A stretch of 64,000 nucleotides of DNA from Hippopus hippopus (taxonomy: Eukaryota; Mollusca; Bivalvia; Cardiida; Cardiidae). The notes below the pieces were generated by a model. That model searched no databases, was not told where the DNA came from, and saw only the letters and a list, made by a program, of their open reading frames with translations. This document shows, one piece after another, positions 1 through 12,200 of the stretch. Each line of letters starts with the position of its first letter. Position 1 is the first letter of the stretch. Location: NCBI GenBank assembly GCA_946811185.2, contig OX328106.1:6457777-6521776 (forward strand). The letters are read 5' to 3'. A program made the position numbers and the translations under genes.

Positions 1-330
1 CTAGTATGAATATGGGTCATGTTGGATAAAGAACTAGGTCACTAGGTCAAATCTCGGAAAAACCTTTAATACACCCTACAGGCCACATTTTCTCTGAAAT
101 ACTCATGAAAGTTTGTCGGAATGTATGTCTGGATAATTTCTATATGTCAAGTAGGCAGCTGAGACAAATTCTAGAAAAAGCTTGTGTGCACTCTAGAGGC
201 CATATTTGTAAGCCCAATACTAATGAGTGTTTGTCTTATCATCTCTGAAGAGATTGGAAATGGGTCATGTTTGATCAAAAGGCTCAGGTGAGCAACTTCA
301 GGGCCATCATGGCCCTCATGTTTATCAACT
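1..330 (+). mobile_element. 3' end of a second copy of the large Helitron-like element, truncated by the window
   Basis: GAACTAGGTCACTAGGTCAA, CACTCTAGAGGCCATATTT and GGCTCAGGTGAGCAACTTCA lead to the hairpin GGGCCATCATGGCCC at 301-315, the same order as at 61090-61248. Positions 331-928 have no recognised feature. Confidence 0.8.
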
Positions 331-928
331 CAAAATGTTTATTTTGAGCTAATTTGGTACACTAAGAGCTGATGATTTTGTGAATTTTAGTTATACTTTA
401 TAATACCATAGGGCCTTGAGGCTCCACTGGTCTATCATAGAAATAGGGAATTTTTCTTTTGTTAGTCATTGACCACTGTTACTAAAAATAGCACATTGGT
501 GCATCACCTCTGTGTCATAAATAATAGCACTACTTTGTGCCCTCTTGTCCTCCTAGTTTTCAATAATTTGGCTAAAATGGAAGCCATTCTACCATTGGAA
601 CTTGTGCACCAGCAAGTTTCATTATGATTGGTCAGTCATGATAGGAATTACGGCCTTTTGAATATTGTCTGATCCATTGACAAGGCAAATGGTGGGAAAA
701 GGAGGCAGAATTAGTTTCAGACACTCATGCCATAGTTATGTTTAAAATAATGGAATATACATGGCATTAGTTTTTTTAATTGATTAAAGTCTGAGCAAGG
801 GTCTGAGCTTGCTTCACACTACTGTATACTTTGTGAGTAAATCTTTAAGCAGTTGGAAAAAAAAAAACAAAATAAATTGTCCACTTGTACTGAAATTTCT
901 ATGCTTGATTTTTCCCCTTTATTCCTAG

Positions 929-995
929 GGCCAATAAAGAACATTTTGACAGTGCGATGAAAAAAGCTGAAAATGAAAAGAATCAAGCCTTGAGG
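929..995 (+). CDS. Coiled-coil gene, penultimate coding exon
   Basis: The acceptor TTATTCCTAG precedes 929 and the donor GTAAGC follows 995. The 67-nt exon is one base completing a split codon plus 22 codons, starting ANKEHFDSAMKK and ending NQALR at a codon boundary. The downstream exon starts in phase 0, so the two join cleanly. Confidence 0.75.
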
Positions 996-1928
996 GTAAG
1001 CAGAGTTGTCTTTTCTAATTTCTTATTCATCCCTTTACCAAGATCCTGTGTTTTAGTCTACTGATTTCTTTTGAAAACATTGTGGGAAAATGAGAAAATG
1101 CTGGTTATCGGCATTTTCTACTTTTCCCATATTTTCTGCTCTCTCAAAGACACTAAATACATACTGTAAATAGGCATTTATTTTTCGATAATATGTAATT
1201 TTCTAACATCGGATACCCTTTGTCAAGAGCTTCAGGTGACAGAAAGATTTGACGAAAACAAGATAAGAAAGGAACAAAAGGAGAAACTGCTGGTTTTAAG
1301 CCATTTCTTCGTTTGACATGTTTTCTAACACTTGATACCATTGAGGCATGTAATCACGACTTTTCTATATACATGTTTCAAGGCAGGTGCTCAAGAAAAG
1401 CCGAGTGCTTCCAGTGACACTCGAACCCTTCACTTTATCACTGAGCTGTGCAGGACCTCACTTTTGTAGAACAATATGACATTCATACACATAGGTATTA
1501 ATTTAAGATTTAATGCTCATATTTATGTTCATCAGGAGTTGAGAGACACCAAAGATCTGGAAAAAACTCGAGCAGTTCAGGAAGCTGAGGGACGTGAAAG
1601 ACGGATTGCGAAAGAACTTTGTGACACATTGACGAGGCAGTTCGAAGCTGTTATCAAAGACCTCAACTTGGAAATCGAGGGCAAGAAAGATGAAATCAGG
1701 AAATTAATTAATCAAATCTCTGAAACAGAGAAATCAAAATCTCACGTAGAGTACTGTCTTGTTGATACAAGAAAAGATTTCCAGGATTTTATTGACAGTT
1801 TACCTCCCTTTGATCGGCGTCAGGCCGACTTTATGATACCCATTGTGTACCTCGATGAACTTGAGAAGAAAGGTTACGATGTGCAGCCTTTGAGACCCCC
1901 AAAAAGTAAAAGGAAATCTAAGAAATAG
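929..1928 (+). CDS. C-terminal part of an unrecognised coiled-coil protein (two last exons)
   Basis: Two exons in compatible phase end in a TAG stop at 1926-1928. Together they encode 152 residues of a charged, heptad-rich protein: an E/K/R-rich helix with repeated leucines, then a short non-helical stretch with DSLPPFDRRQADFMIP and VYLDELEKKGY, and a basic tail ending in KSKRKSKK. The 5' part of the gene lies left of the window. The exon-exon join ANKEHFD..NQALR / ELRDTKDLEK is in frame across a 540-bp intron. I do not recognise the family. The layout (coiled coil, basic C-terminus) is common among ciliary and cytoskeletal proteins, but that is only a guess. An H-MITE begins about 50 bp after the stop and supplies an AATAAA. 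Confidence 0.8.
1050..1150 (+). mobile_element. H-MITE core, decayed
   Basis: GAAAACATTGTGGGAAAATG, TGCTGGTTATCGGCA and a degenerate 3' arm are present in the intron between the two coiled-coil exons. Outer ends are unclear. Confidence 0.7.
1536..1928 (+). CDS. Coiled-coil gene, terminal coding exon
   Basis: The acceptor ATGTTCATCAG ends at 1535. The exon codes for 130 residues beginning ELRDTKDLEKTRAVQEAEGR and then a stop. Codons upstream of 1536 stay open to 1476 only by chance: the first 20 residues of that longer frame are intron-like and lack the charged composition. Confidence 0.8.
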   Translation, partial: ELRDTKDLEKTRAVQEAEGRERRIAKELCDTLTRQFEAVIKDLNLEIEGKKDEIRKLINQISETEKSKSHVEYCLVDTRKDFQDFIDSLPPFDRRQADFMIPIVYLDELEKKGYDVQPLRPPKSKRKSKK

Positions 1929-1978
1929 AATACTTACCTGTTTTGTCCTCTTTTTTTTTATCAAATTTGTATTCATTC

Positions 1979-2205
1979 TTAACTCTTTACCAAATGACAC
2001 ATTTACAGATTTTTAAAAAATCTGAAGTACTTGCAGATAAATAATAAAATGTGGCTCTGTTAATAAGATTTTGTTGTAACAGAATAGAAAGCATTTTGGG
2101 AAAAGGAGAAAATGCTGGTTACCAGCATTTTCTCCTTTTCCCAAAATGCTTTTAAAAACAGTTTTCCCCTGGGTCGTTAAAACTAAGGATTGGTAAAGGG
2201 TTTAA
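1979..2205 (-). mobile_element. H-MITE, full length
   Basis: TTAA lies at both ends. The core palindrome runs 2088-2152, with AAAGCATTTTGGG pairing with CCCAAAATGCTTT, both arms changed from the usual form. It lies in the 3' flank of the coiled-coil gene. Confidence 0.92.
2043..2048 (+). terminator. Candidate poly(A) signal (AATAAA) of the coiled-coil gene
   Basis: This is the first AATAAA after the stop at 1928. It lies inside the '-' oriented H-MITE at 1979-2205. The same hexamer appears in several '-' copies because their usual sequence there is close to GACAAATAAAATGTGGCT. Its use as a polyadenylation site is inferred. Confidence 0.45.
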
Positions 2206-3025
2206 TATTATTTGTTATTTGTCTCAGATTTAATCTCTTTTTTTTGTTGAATTTTTGAATTTGGTGTTGTATACTGAAATTAACAAATTGATTTATGTCT
2301 TTTAAACATTATGCAATTATAATTGCTTTAAAATCAGTGTGGGATGAGGAGCTATTGCTTGTAACAAGCAATGGAATCTTTTTCCACAATGTTTTCCATA
2401 TTGTATAGAAAAAAATGTGTTTTTCCTCTCCTTTGGGTGATTTTCTTGTGCACTACTCAGAACAGTTTTTGGTAAATCTACAAATAGCATTTTCAGAAAT
2501 GTACCACATAATATTGTTTTTTTTTTCTTCTTTTTTTATCCTCAAAGTGCTCTACTCATATCAACTGCTCTTCCATATCCTTTAGTGTGTTACATATTGT
2601 GAAGTAAAAATAGTTAAAAACTCTGAAAAAGCTATTAAGTTTTCCATTAGATAACAAAAGAGTTTACATAAAACATGTATATCTAAATTTGGATATGATT
2701 TTTTTTCAGAATTTATTTTAGTAAATGGTCTCATTTGATTGGCTTAAATTCTAGTTCTAGAAATTCTTGGTAATGTCTCTCATGGCCATATTCTTTTTTC
2801 CAGCATTTTATGGTAAATAAATTGTGATAATGAAATATTTCTAATAAAAGTGCCTTATCTCATTGAACTTACAATTTATATACATGTAACTCCTTAAAGT
2901 ATGATAACTATTAGGACTTGTTCAGTTGGAAACTTGCGGATGGCACATTCCATGTAGATTATGTGGTTTGTCTTTTAACCCTTTAGCAGGCATATAGGAT
3001 CTGACATGAGTTGGCTGATGAGATC
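2206..3025. other. Intergenic, no gene seen
   Basis: AT-rich unique sequence with one decayed H-MITE-like hairpin at about 2335-2402, whose loop stem is GCTATTGCTTGTAACAAGCAA. Confidence 0.5.
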
Positions 3026-3733
3026 AAATTTTTCACATAACCTCCCTTGTTTTCAGTGTAATATACTCATTATGGATTTTCTTACCTTATACAAGTTTGA
3101 CATCATATTTGTGTGACGTCATTTTTGATGTCATTTTGTACGCATTTCATAGAAGTGAGTGGGTTTTATGGATATTATCGCGGGTGCATCTATAAATGGT
3201 TTTACATCATCTGATCTGTATTTCGTGGAATATCGTTATGTGATAAAAAGAATCTGACATTTGTTGGCGTTTTCAGATAAAATTTGATTAAACTTGTCAA
3301 GGAAAAATGTTATTAAGCTCGCCAAAGGCTCACTTAATAACATTTCCCTAGACTCGTTTAATAAAATCTTATCTCAAAAGCCAACTCATGTCAGATCTTA
3401 TATTTAATAATTGAGTCTAGGGAAAATGTTATGAAGCGAGCCTTTGGCGAGCTTAATGACATTTTTTCTTGACGAGTTTAATAAAATTTTATCTCAAACA
3501 CCAACAACTGTCAGATTCTTTTAATTACATAATATGTTACAAATTATAGATCAGAAGATGCAAAACCATCTATAGCTCAACACTTGGTAATATCCATAAA
3601 ACCAATTCACTTCTATGAAATATGTACAAAATGACGTCACAAAATTGTGATATCAAACATGTATACGATAAGAAAATTCATGATGGGTATATTACACTGA
3701 AAACAAGGGAGGTTATGTGATAAAACAAGATTT
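3026..3733. mobile_element. Fold-back element F1, about 710 bp almost fully palindromic
   Basis: The left end CACATAACCTCCCTTGTTTT is complemented by AAAACAAGGGAGGTTATGTG at the right. Further pairs are GTGTAATATA/TATATTACAC, TGACGTCA, CTATAAATGG/CCATCTATAG and AAGCTCGCCAAAGGC/GAGCCTTTGGCGAGC. The centre is near 3393. No coding capacity. Confidence 0.85.
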
Positions 3734-3745
3734 CAGACTTGTCAA

Positions 3746-4065
3746 AATTGAGGGAATTTCGCAGACGACAATTTAAATGTTGCTCAAACAGTGTGGTTTA
3801 TGCGTGAGAATGTAAAAAACTTTCTTGAAAAAGGAGAAATTGCTGGTTACCAGCATTGTATTCCTTTCCCACAATGTTTTGAAAAGCTTTCTTCCCTTGG
3901 GTGGTTTAAGGTCAGGCTTGTTTAATAAAGGATAAGAGGGTAGAAAATCAATGTGGGTTAAGGAGAAAATACTGTTTACCAACATGAAAATGTTGATTAC
4001 CAGTATTTTCTTCTTTTTCCACAGTGATTTCAAACCCTAAAACCCAGATTTGTGAAAACATGGGA
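3746..4065 (-). mobile_element. Two decayed H-MITEs
   Basis: Cores are centred near 3848 (AGAAATTGCTGGTTACCAGCA) and 3985; the second has an enlarged loop (TTTACCAACATGAAAATGTT). Confidence 0.75.
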
Positions 4066-4364
4066 TTGTTCTCTGAATAAGACAGAAGAAAAGATTTGTT
4101 GTTTTGAGTTTTGTATTCTATAAAATATAATTATATTGTTACATATACAGAATATATTCTTTGTTTTCAACTAATATGTTTTTACCTATGAAGATTTTTG
4201 TTTTTTGTTTTCATTTATACATGCATTTCTTGCACTTTTTCCTTATTAGTCAGTATTAATATCCATTTGAAGTTCTTATTAAATATTAAAAGATTTTATG
4301 TATGTAACTACATGTAATTCTTTCCTTCATTTTGCTCAAATCTCTGTCCCTCCTACCATACCCT

Positions 4365-4515
4365 GGGTTTTTTGTGGAAGTGCCCTTAGGTAAGACATTT
4401 CAAAGCCCTAGCTCAGTGTTGGTGATACTAAGGAAATACAGTTGTTAAGCTGTTGTCGTGTTATGGCCGAAATAATGTTGTAAGTAGCATAACACACCAT
4501 ACAATACAATGACCA
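4365..4515 (+). mobile_element. SINE fragment (group C)
   Basis: It carries the group C body: a GTAAGACATTTCAAAGCCCTA-like stretch, GCTGTTGTCGTGTTATGGCC, GAAATAATGTTG and CACCATACAATAC at the tail. The tRNA-like head is lost. Confidence 0.55.
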
Positions 4516-4612
4516 AGCATGTTAGTCATTCATTATGTAAAAAGTCTTACTCCGGGGTAACTGTCACAGTTTTAACTTCCTGACTACCTTGTCAATCCCC
4601 CCATTCTTTATA

Positions 4613-4825
4613 ACTCTTTAGTACAAGTCAAAATTTTAGACTTGACCAAATTTAACTCATTTGCAGATGACAAAATGAAAGTAACAAAAAAATTACGTGT
4701 TTTTGGAAGGGTAGAAAACACTGTGGGAAAAGGCGAAGATGCTAGTTGCATTTCATTCTTTCCCCAAAATGTTTTCAAAAGCCCAGGGTTGTGAAAAGTC
4801 AGGATTGTGCATTAAAGAGTTAATT
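4613..4825 (-). mobile_element. H-MITE, degenerate core
   Basis: The ends ACTCTTTAGTACAAG and CATTAAAGAGTTAAT flank a core whose palindrome has lost pairing (GATGCTAGTTGCATTTCATT). Confidence 0.8.
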
Positions 4826-5337
4826 AAATTTTTTTTTGTTACCATTCAAGACATAAAATCAAAATGTTTAACATTTTATTATTCATTTACTTTTTTAGTT
4901 CAGTTATTTGTTTCTGTTTCCAGCATATTTTTAATACTTGGCAGCCGCAGTACTAACAAAACATGTTATGTTTTACCTGTTATTTTACCATTACATGATT
5001 TTGTTTTAAGGTATTTTGCAGGTGAAAAACTTGAAAAAAAAAATGAAAAAAAAAAAAAAAAAAATTGAGCAACTCCTCGATTTAAGCAATACTTGAACTG
5101 CCTTGCTTTCATATTTCTCTTGCATGCCTCTTTTTCACCTGTAAGATCAAACTCGGTCCGTGTATGAAAGCTTACTCGAAAAAGCAATAAGAACATGGGT
5201 GATATTATTTATTAGCAATCTCTATTTTTCTTTGACCCTTAGAATGCTGAATTAATGAAACAGAAGTTTTCAGTGAAGAAAAACTTCCAAAGTACTATCA
5301 TTTCATGGTTGTTTTAGCAAGAAGATGTAATGAAGTA

Positions 5338-5475
5338 GCAGACGGTGTAGATCAAAGATCAGACTGCACATTCCACCCTCGTGGATTATTTATTGTGCCT
5401 CATAACTTACAACTGTGGAATATTGAACGATAAACCACCATAGAAAGACAATTATTTCTTAATTAATTAATAAAG
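5338..5475. mobile_element. Remnant of the F4-type fold-back element with a GATCAGACTGCAC repeat
   Basis: CTCGTGGATTATTTATTGTG, CATAACTTACAACTGTGG and GAACGATAAACCACCATAG match one arm of the element at 45628-45796. GTAGATCAAAGATCAGACTG at its left belongs to the GATCAGACTG repeat family. Confidence 0.7.
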
Positions 5476-5931
5476 CAATTTAGAGTGGTTTGTGAATACA
5501 GCTCCAGATCTTGACCTACACTGTCCATATAAACAACTGTAGCTTGAAAAACTACGACAATTTCTTTGTAAAACACTTTCTTATTTCTAATTGGTTAATG
5601 AAGTCTTTGTATTTGGTAACTCTCTGAGCATAAATTCATCAAAACAGTCATTTTCAGTAAAGAAGAAAAATGGTGCAATTTCAAGGGTGTTTTGACCAAA
5701 ATCTCAAACTTATCTCAAACAGTTTAAATCCTAGATCATACAGCAAGTTTTTTGCAGTCTGATCCTGATTTACTCTGTCCACAGAGATTGAAGTGGCCCT
5801 TGGTCCTCAAAGAGTTACATGTTATTTTTTGTCACTGATTAAATTACAGGCACACAAGAAATATCAGTTCTTCTCCTTTTTGTTCCCAGTTCTTTTCTTT
5901 TTTTTTTTGAAACAACAACAAAAAGTTAGTC

Positions 5932-6124
5932 CTTAACCACAGAATCTCGAGTATTAAGAACCCTGAAGAATAAGGCCTTTAGAAACATAAGCAGCATTTT
6001 CTCCTTTTCCCACAATGTTTTCTACCCTATCAAAGACAGAAACCATCATTTGGCTACATACATTTTGTTGTCTGCACATACTTTCAATTTGGACCATTCT
6101 AAAATTTTGTTGTTTAGAAAAAGG
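5932..6124 (+). mobile_element. H-MITE with half core, forming the EXOSC1 3' UTR
   Basis: CCTTAACCACAGAATC begins it and CTAAAATTTTGTTGTTTAG ends it. The left core arm is deleted (CATAAGCAGCATTTTCTCC). Its right end is 15 bp from the EXOSC1 stop. Confidence 0.82.
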
Positions 6125-6139
6125 TTAGCATCTAAAGCA

Positions 6140-6258
6140 TCAAGTTTTCTCAGAGTACTCGATAAAGCGTGGTTGAACTTTGGCAACTTTTCTCTCCTCG
6201 TCAACAAGAGTCTTTGGACATCTCATTTTACACCAGCTGACAGGCACCATACTTGCAC
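6140..6258 (-). CDS. EXOSC1: EXOSC1 coding exon 7 with stop
   Basis: The acceptor ATTTTATGACAG precedes 119 nt coding ASMVPVSWCKMRCPKT, LVDEERKVAKVQ and PRFIEYSEKT, then TGA at 6142-6140. The 3' untranslated region runs at once into an H-MITE (6124 down to 5932). Confidence 0.95.
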
Positions 6259-9200
6259 CTGTCATAAAATAAAGAGATAGTTAATCTTGACCAAACAATC
6301 AAATTTTTTAATGACCCTGAGGAGGAAGGCCTTTTAAAAAGAGAAAATGCTAATTATCAGCATGTTCTCCTTCCCAACAATGATATCTACAATGTCAACA
6401 ACAATGACAAATCAACTGTCTGAAACATATCCAGTTCGTTCTCTTCATATACTCTCACTATATATGAGTGTAAAACTTTGTCTTGGAAATGTTTATCCCA
6501 TATAATATTAGATTAACCCTTTATTAAACAACAAAATTTTGGATTAGACCAAATCCAAGCAATTTCAGACGTCAAATATAATATGGTTCAAATGGTGAAA
6601 TTTGTCTTTGACTGGGTAGAAAACATTTTGGGTAAAGGAGAAAATGCTGTTTGTCAGCATTTTCTCCTTTTCCAAAAATGTTTTGAAAAGTCTTCTCCCT
6701 CAAGGTTGTTAAAACTCAGTGTTGTGTGGTAAAGGGTTAATACCACTATATGCCCATGTACAAAAGACATCAGGGGAAAACGTCAAAAAGACTGGCTAAT
6801 GTCTCTTGCAAACCATATGGAAAACACAGAGTGAAAAAGAGCAACATTTATTTGTCTGTGTCAAGCAATGTCTCTGTACCACAATGACTTGCAAGCCAAA
6901 GCATGGTATGGACAACCAAGTGCAAATTGTTCTGAATTCAATAACTGATATTTAATGGGAAAAAAATAAGCAAGAGTCCATCACAAAATACTTTTTGAAA
7001 AGAGTTTTCAACAGATAACAATTTACAGCACTGTATTTATAGGAAATAATGACCTTGATGAGAAAAGGAGAAAATGCTGGTAATTTTTTTCCTTTTCACG
7101 TAACCATCATGTTATAAATTTCCCCCCAATGTTTTCTCTTCTTTTAACTCTTTACCAAACGACAAAATTTTAGACTTGTCCAAATTCAAAGCACTTGCAG
7201 ACGACAAAATAAACTTGACTCATAAATTGAAACTTGACTTTGGAAGAGTAGAAAACATAGTGGACAATGTTTTCAGAAGGCTTCTTCCTCAGGGTCATTA
7301 AAACCAGGGATTGTTTGGTAAAGGGATAAAGACAAACATCAGCATTTGAGCTGCATTTATTTTGTCGTCTGCAAATACTTTCAATATGGTCTAATCAAAA
7401 GCTTTGTCTTTTGGTAAAGGATTAACCACCTCAAAGCAAGCTGCAATATCAAATTGCTTTTGTGGATAAATCAGCCGCATAGATTAGAACATGCAGCCTG
7501 ATCTTCTATTTTCGCATTTTGATATTTGACAAAAGCTGTCCAAGGAAGGCTAATAAAACCAGTATTATTATAGGTTAACAGGATACTTTTTTATCACTAT
7601 TTAGTTTTTTTAACTCACGATAATAAAATAACAATAAATCGCAGTCAAAAGAGGGCTTATTGCATCTATGTGATGTACGATACCAAGAAAGTAATCACAT
7701 TGTTATGGATCCCTAAAATCTATCTTGTATAACAACTGACTGAATCATGCGGGAAACTGGTGCTTTGACATGCAGTAAACTGACAGATAGCAAAAAGTTT
7801 CAATCCAGGTCAGCCTGTGCAGACTGCGCAGGCTGACCTGGGTCGATACTTTTTGCAGATACATTAAGCCCACTTTTCACAGAGCATAGCTCAACTGAAA
7901 GATCTTATTTCTCATGTACTATCTTGCAGAATAAAACTTACGAAAACATTGTGGACAAGGAAAAAAATCCTCAAAACTAGTGATTTTTGCTTTAGTAAAT
8001 AATTTTCTTGAATTATTAATCTGTTCCCAAGCAATCCTGAGCTTTAACACCCCTGAGAGAAAACCTTTCAAAAAATTTGTGAGAAAAGGAGAAAATGCTG
8101 GTAACATGCACTTTTCCCTTTACCTTCAATATTTTCTACTCTTTCACAGGTGAATTTTATCCTTTGAGACACGTTTAATTTGTTCTGCTGAAAAGGCTAT
8201 CGGTATTGATGAGTCAAAAATTTTATCGTCTGGTGAAGACTTTTTTTTATCAATATTTTATTCTGATATTTTTAGTTGTCTGCCACATTTTTTTTTCAGG
8301 AGATAACAAGTAATATAGTAAGAAATATCCGGGAAGAAAAGAAAACTAATTACAAGCTTGATATCAATCTTATCATAGCTCAATTTACTACCTGATTCAC
8401 TGGTTGCCATGACAACACCAAGCTCATTTTCTGCTGTTGTCAGAAGATATGACTGAGCATCTCCAAGGGAGATAACTCTTGCAATAATTATGTCCCCTGG
8501 TCTGAAACATTTGTACATCTCAATCTACAAATTAAGAAAAAAAAAAAAAATCTCTCACATACATGTAATCTCGTACCTTTTGTATGCAATAAGAGGTTGG
8601 TGGAGGGAATGGAGGGAAGTAATCAAACTCTAAAAACATCCTCTGCCCCTTCCCAAGTTTACATTGTGGTTATCGAAAAGAAATGTTTTGCCAAAAAAAT
8701 TCAGACTTCCCACAATATAGGTTTTTGAGGTGAACTAAATGGATCTTACTCTTTACAACCTTTTATAATATAACACCTGAATTGTACTTAATTCTATAAT
8801 CGTGCATCAATTGGCTGTAAGAGAGGTTATAGAGATGGGAGGGGAGGGGGGGAGAGAGAGAGGTAGTGGTGGCTTCATTAGTTTTTGAAAATACTGAATG
8901 TATGGAAATGTAGCAAAAACTGGTAACAAACAGTCTTATGATTTCTCCTAACTATTCTTTCCACTGCATCAAAAAAGACTACATGTATATATACATTCAA
9001 CTGTTTGGTCTTTCCATCCCTTACGCCATCTTACATTGGATTAAATCTGCTTTTGTATTCATGTGTTAATATATCACCGCCAAGGTCATTTTTGTCTTGA
9101 TGCACAATGCTTTTAAATAATTTGTAGCACAAAGAGAAATTTCTCAAAGTGGACAACATATCCTTGGGTCACACTGTTTCCATGTGTATTTCTGTCTTAA

Positions 9201-12200
9201 ACCAAAATTAATAATTATAAATTTCTTCAATGATGCCTTCAGGGATTTTGGCTTCCAAGTTTGTTCATGTATAAGGATTAAATGAGATAATAAATTAATG
9301 ATTTACTCACTTTATCTTTCTCTGTTGCCCTGACATCTTCCCTCCTGTGAAATGTTAAGAGGATAAATAGAGGTTACTACAAGGCTTATGAGGGCCGGGC
9401 CGTGATACTGGCTTGCCACTTTGATATCTGCTTCAAGGGCAGATTTCGAGGAGGCAGGCCAATATCAGTCTCTGACCCTCATCAGTCATGTAATAATAAC
9501 CTGTTTATCACATTCATGGATCATTTGCTCAATTTTTTTTTTTTAATTTCTAACAGGTTAAAACTCTTAAAGGTGTTTCAGTGAGTTATTTCTAGCGCAG
9601 AGAATTTCGTGAAATTTGACACAGAAACACTTCAAAGTATGTTCTTTCAATATGCGAAGAGATAATCAGACATTGCCTGATGAACCAAAAAGTTCTGAGC
9701 CCACGAAGAACAAACCCTTTTTTAAATTACACAAAAACCCAATTATTGTAGCATACGTCAAAATTTTGTGATTAAAATCTGTAATTTCAGTCAAATCATG
9801 TTCTCTGTGTTTTAAATTCATAGTGAAACAATGGATCCTCTGACTTTGATGAGAAATTAACAGATATTTCAAATTAATGATACGCTATCTATGTTTCAAT
9901 AAAACCCTTAGCCCACAAAATTGCTTATTTTATCACAGAAAATCAGGACATTATTTGACCCTAAAAAAAATCTAGTGCAAAGATTTTTCTCATTTTTCTC
10001 AGAAATGTACAAGATTATATCCTTTTTCAAAAAATGCAAAAAAAAAAAGATAGGTTGCCAGGCTACTTTTCCCAATATTCTAACAATTACCTCCCTTGGA
10101 ACAAAGAAAATGACACAAAACACCCAAGATTTCAAATTACTTAGTAAGGTGTATTATTTTTAGCACTAAATCATGTTTTTTTCACAATAAAGATTGTACT
10201 CTGTCAATCCTTTCCTTGATACAGTCTCGATTTAACATTGGTATGGGACGGCTTTGGAAAACATTTTGGTAAAAGGGGTAATTGTTCATTACAAGCAATT
10301 ATTCCTTTCCCTACAACCTTTTCTGCACAAACGGTTCTTTTAATCTCATTTAAACCTTGTTTAATTTGTCGTCTGCAGGTTCTTTCAATTTTGAAGTTCC
10401 AATTTAATTCATTTAGGAAAGGGTTAATACCATATACATGTGGTATATTTTAATAGATGGGAGCCTGGAAGAACAATACAAGTAGAACTGTCCAGAATTA
10501 CTCAAAGGCATAGATTACTGACGAACCTTACAGCAAAATGAATCAAACGATCCTGATTTCTATCAATACCCAGGAAAGAGGGTTAGAAAATGTTGAAAAG
10601 GAGAAAATACTTGTAATTTTCTCTTTTTACCACACTAAACTTACTATCCGGATAAGTAATGTCTGACAAATGTACATGTTCCGTTTTCGCTGTTTAGGAA
10701 TGATTTACACCTTCATAAACTGATCTTTAAAAAAAAAATGTATCTACCACTACTTTCTCCACGTCTTGCAGCAAAAATCAGTAGTCCAATAATACTACTA
10801 CAATCAGACAAAGTTACGCGCTAGAAAACAGAGAAGCGAAGAGACATGCACAAAAATGTTGCGCACTGACAACCCGACGAAACGTCGTTAAGACAGAGAT
10901 AATATTGTCTTCATTCTACACCATTTTTTTCGTAGGTAAATGTCTTGTTCATGACGTAATCATACACAATTCATGAAGTCATTATTGCAGCATCATAAAC
11001 AGTGTAAGGAAATTGTAAATATGTGTGATCCAAGACATCAACAATCTATTATCTATTTATCATGTCTTTGCTGGTTTGGTGGTTCAATCATAGCCTCTAG
11101 TTCTAAAGATCTGCCTGCTAGCAACTGACAAACTGATTCAGCCATTTTGTTTTTTGAACGGGATGTTTACAGATTGTTAGTTTAAAAGCATGGGTTCTGT
11201 TGCTATCGATTTAGAACAAACATCTTGTCAACGGGAAAAATATCAAATATCAGCCTGTTGTCCTGCCGTATCTACCCTCACATAATACACGGATCCACAA
11301 ATCACACTGCTATTACATTGTTTTCGGTGGAAAAATATAAATGTTACCATGAACAGTAGCTATAAACAACTTTACATACAACATCACAAACATGTCACGA
11401 GAATGGTTTGGTTTGTAGCCAGTTGAAAAACAGTGTCAAATAACAAGTTTCTGAACTAGCTTGCAAACCATTCCAGGTTTCAAGGAATCAATCATCAAGA
11501 ATAATTGGCCGTTTATCACACACACCTTTCTTTTCAGGACTCCGAGCAAGAGGGCTTTGAAATATAACATGGAAGAAAGAAGATAATGCTAGTAACCAAC
11601 ATTTTCTCCGAATCCTGCAATGTTTCTGCTCTGTCAAAGATACAACCTGCTATTTCAGCCATATTTGATCTGTCGTCTGCAAATGCTATCAAATTGGAAG
11701 AGTCTAAGATTTTGTCATCTGTTAGAGAGTTAAAAATTCTAGAACTTATTTTTCAAATGATCTAAATGAATAGGATTTAATCTTCACATTTTGTCATTTA
11801 GTATTTAAATCTTTGCCACACAATCCCAAGTTTTAACGACCTTGGGGAAATGGCCCTTTGAAAACCTTGTGGGAAAAGGAGAAAATGCTGGTAACCAGCA
11901 TTTTCTCCTTTTCCCACAAGGTTTTCTACACTTCCACTGACAATTAAAACTACTTTAGCAAAATTTGATAAATTGTCTGCACATGCTTTCAATTTGGACC
12001 AGTCTAAAATTTTGTCGTTTGGTAAAGAATTTAAAAACGTTTTTTTTTTTTTTAACTGAACAATCCAAAGCTTCTATCCCCCCCCCCCCCCCACCTCTCC
12101 CGCTACCTTCCCCTAACACAATGTTTTCAGCCCTTTCAAAGACAAATTTTATCATCAGAGCTACCTATCATTTGGTCTTCAAGTGCAAATGCTTTCAATA

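Noticed and set aside
1476..1535. An upstream ATG extending the coiled-coil exon
   Set aside because: The added 20 codons precede a good acceptor (TTCATCAG) and lack the composition of the exon. A preceding in-phase exon exists at 929-995.
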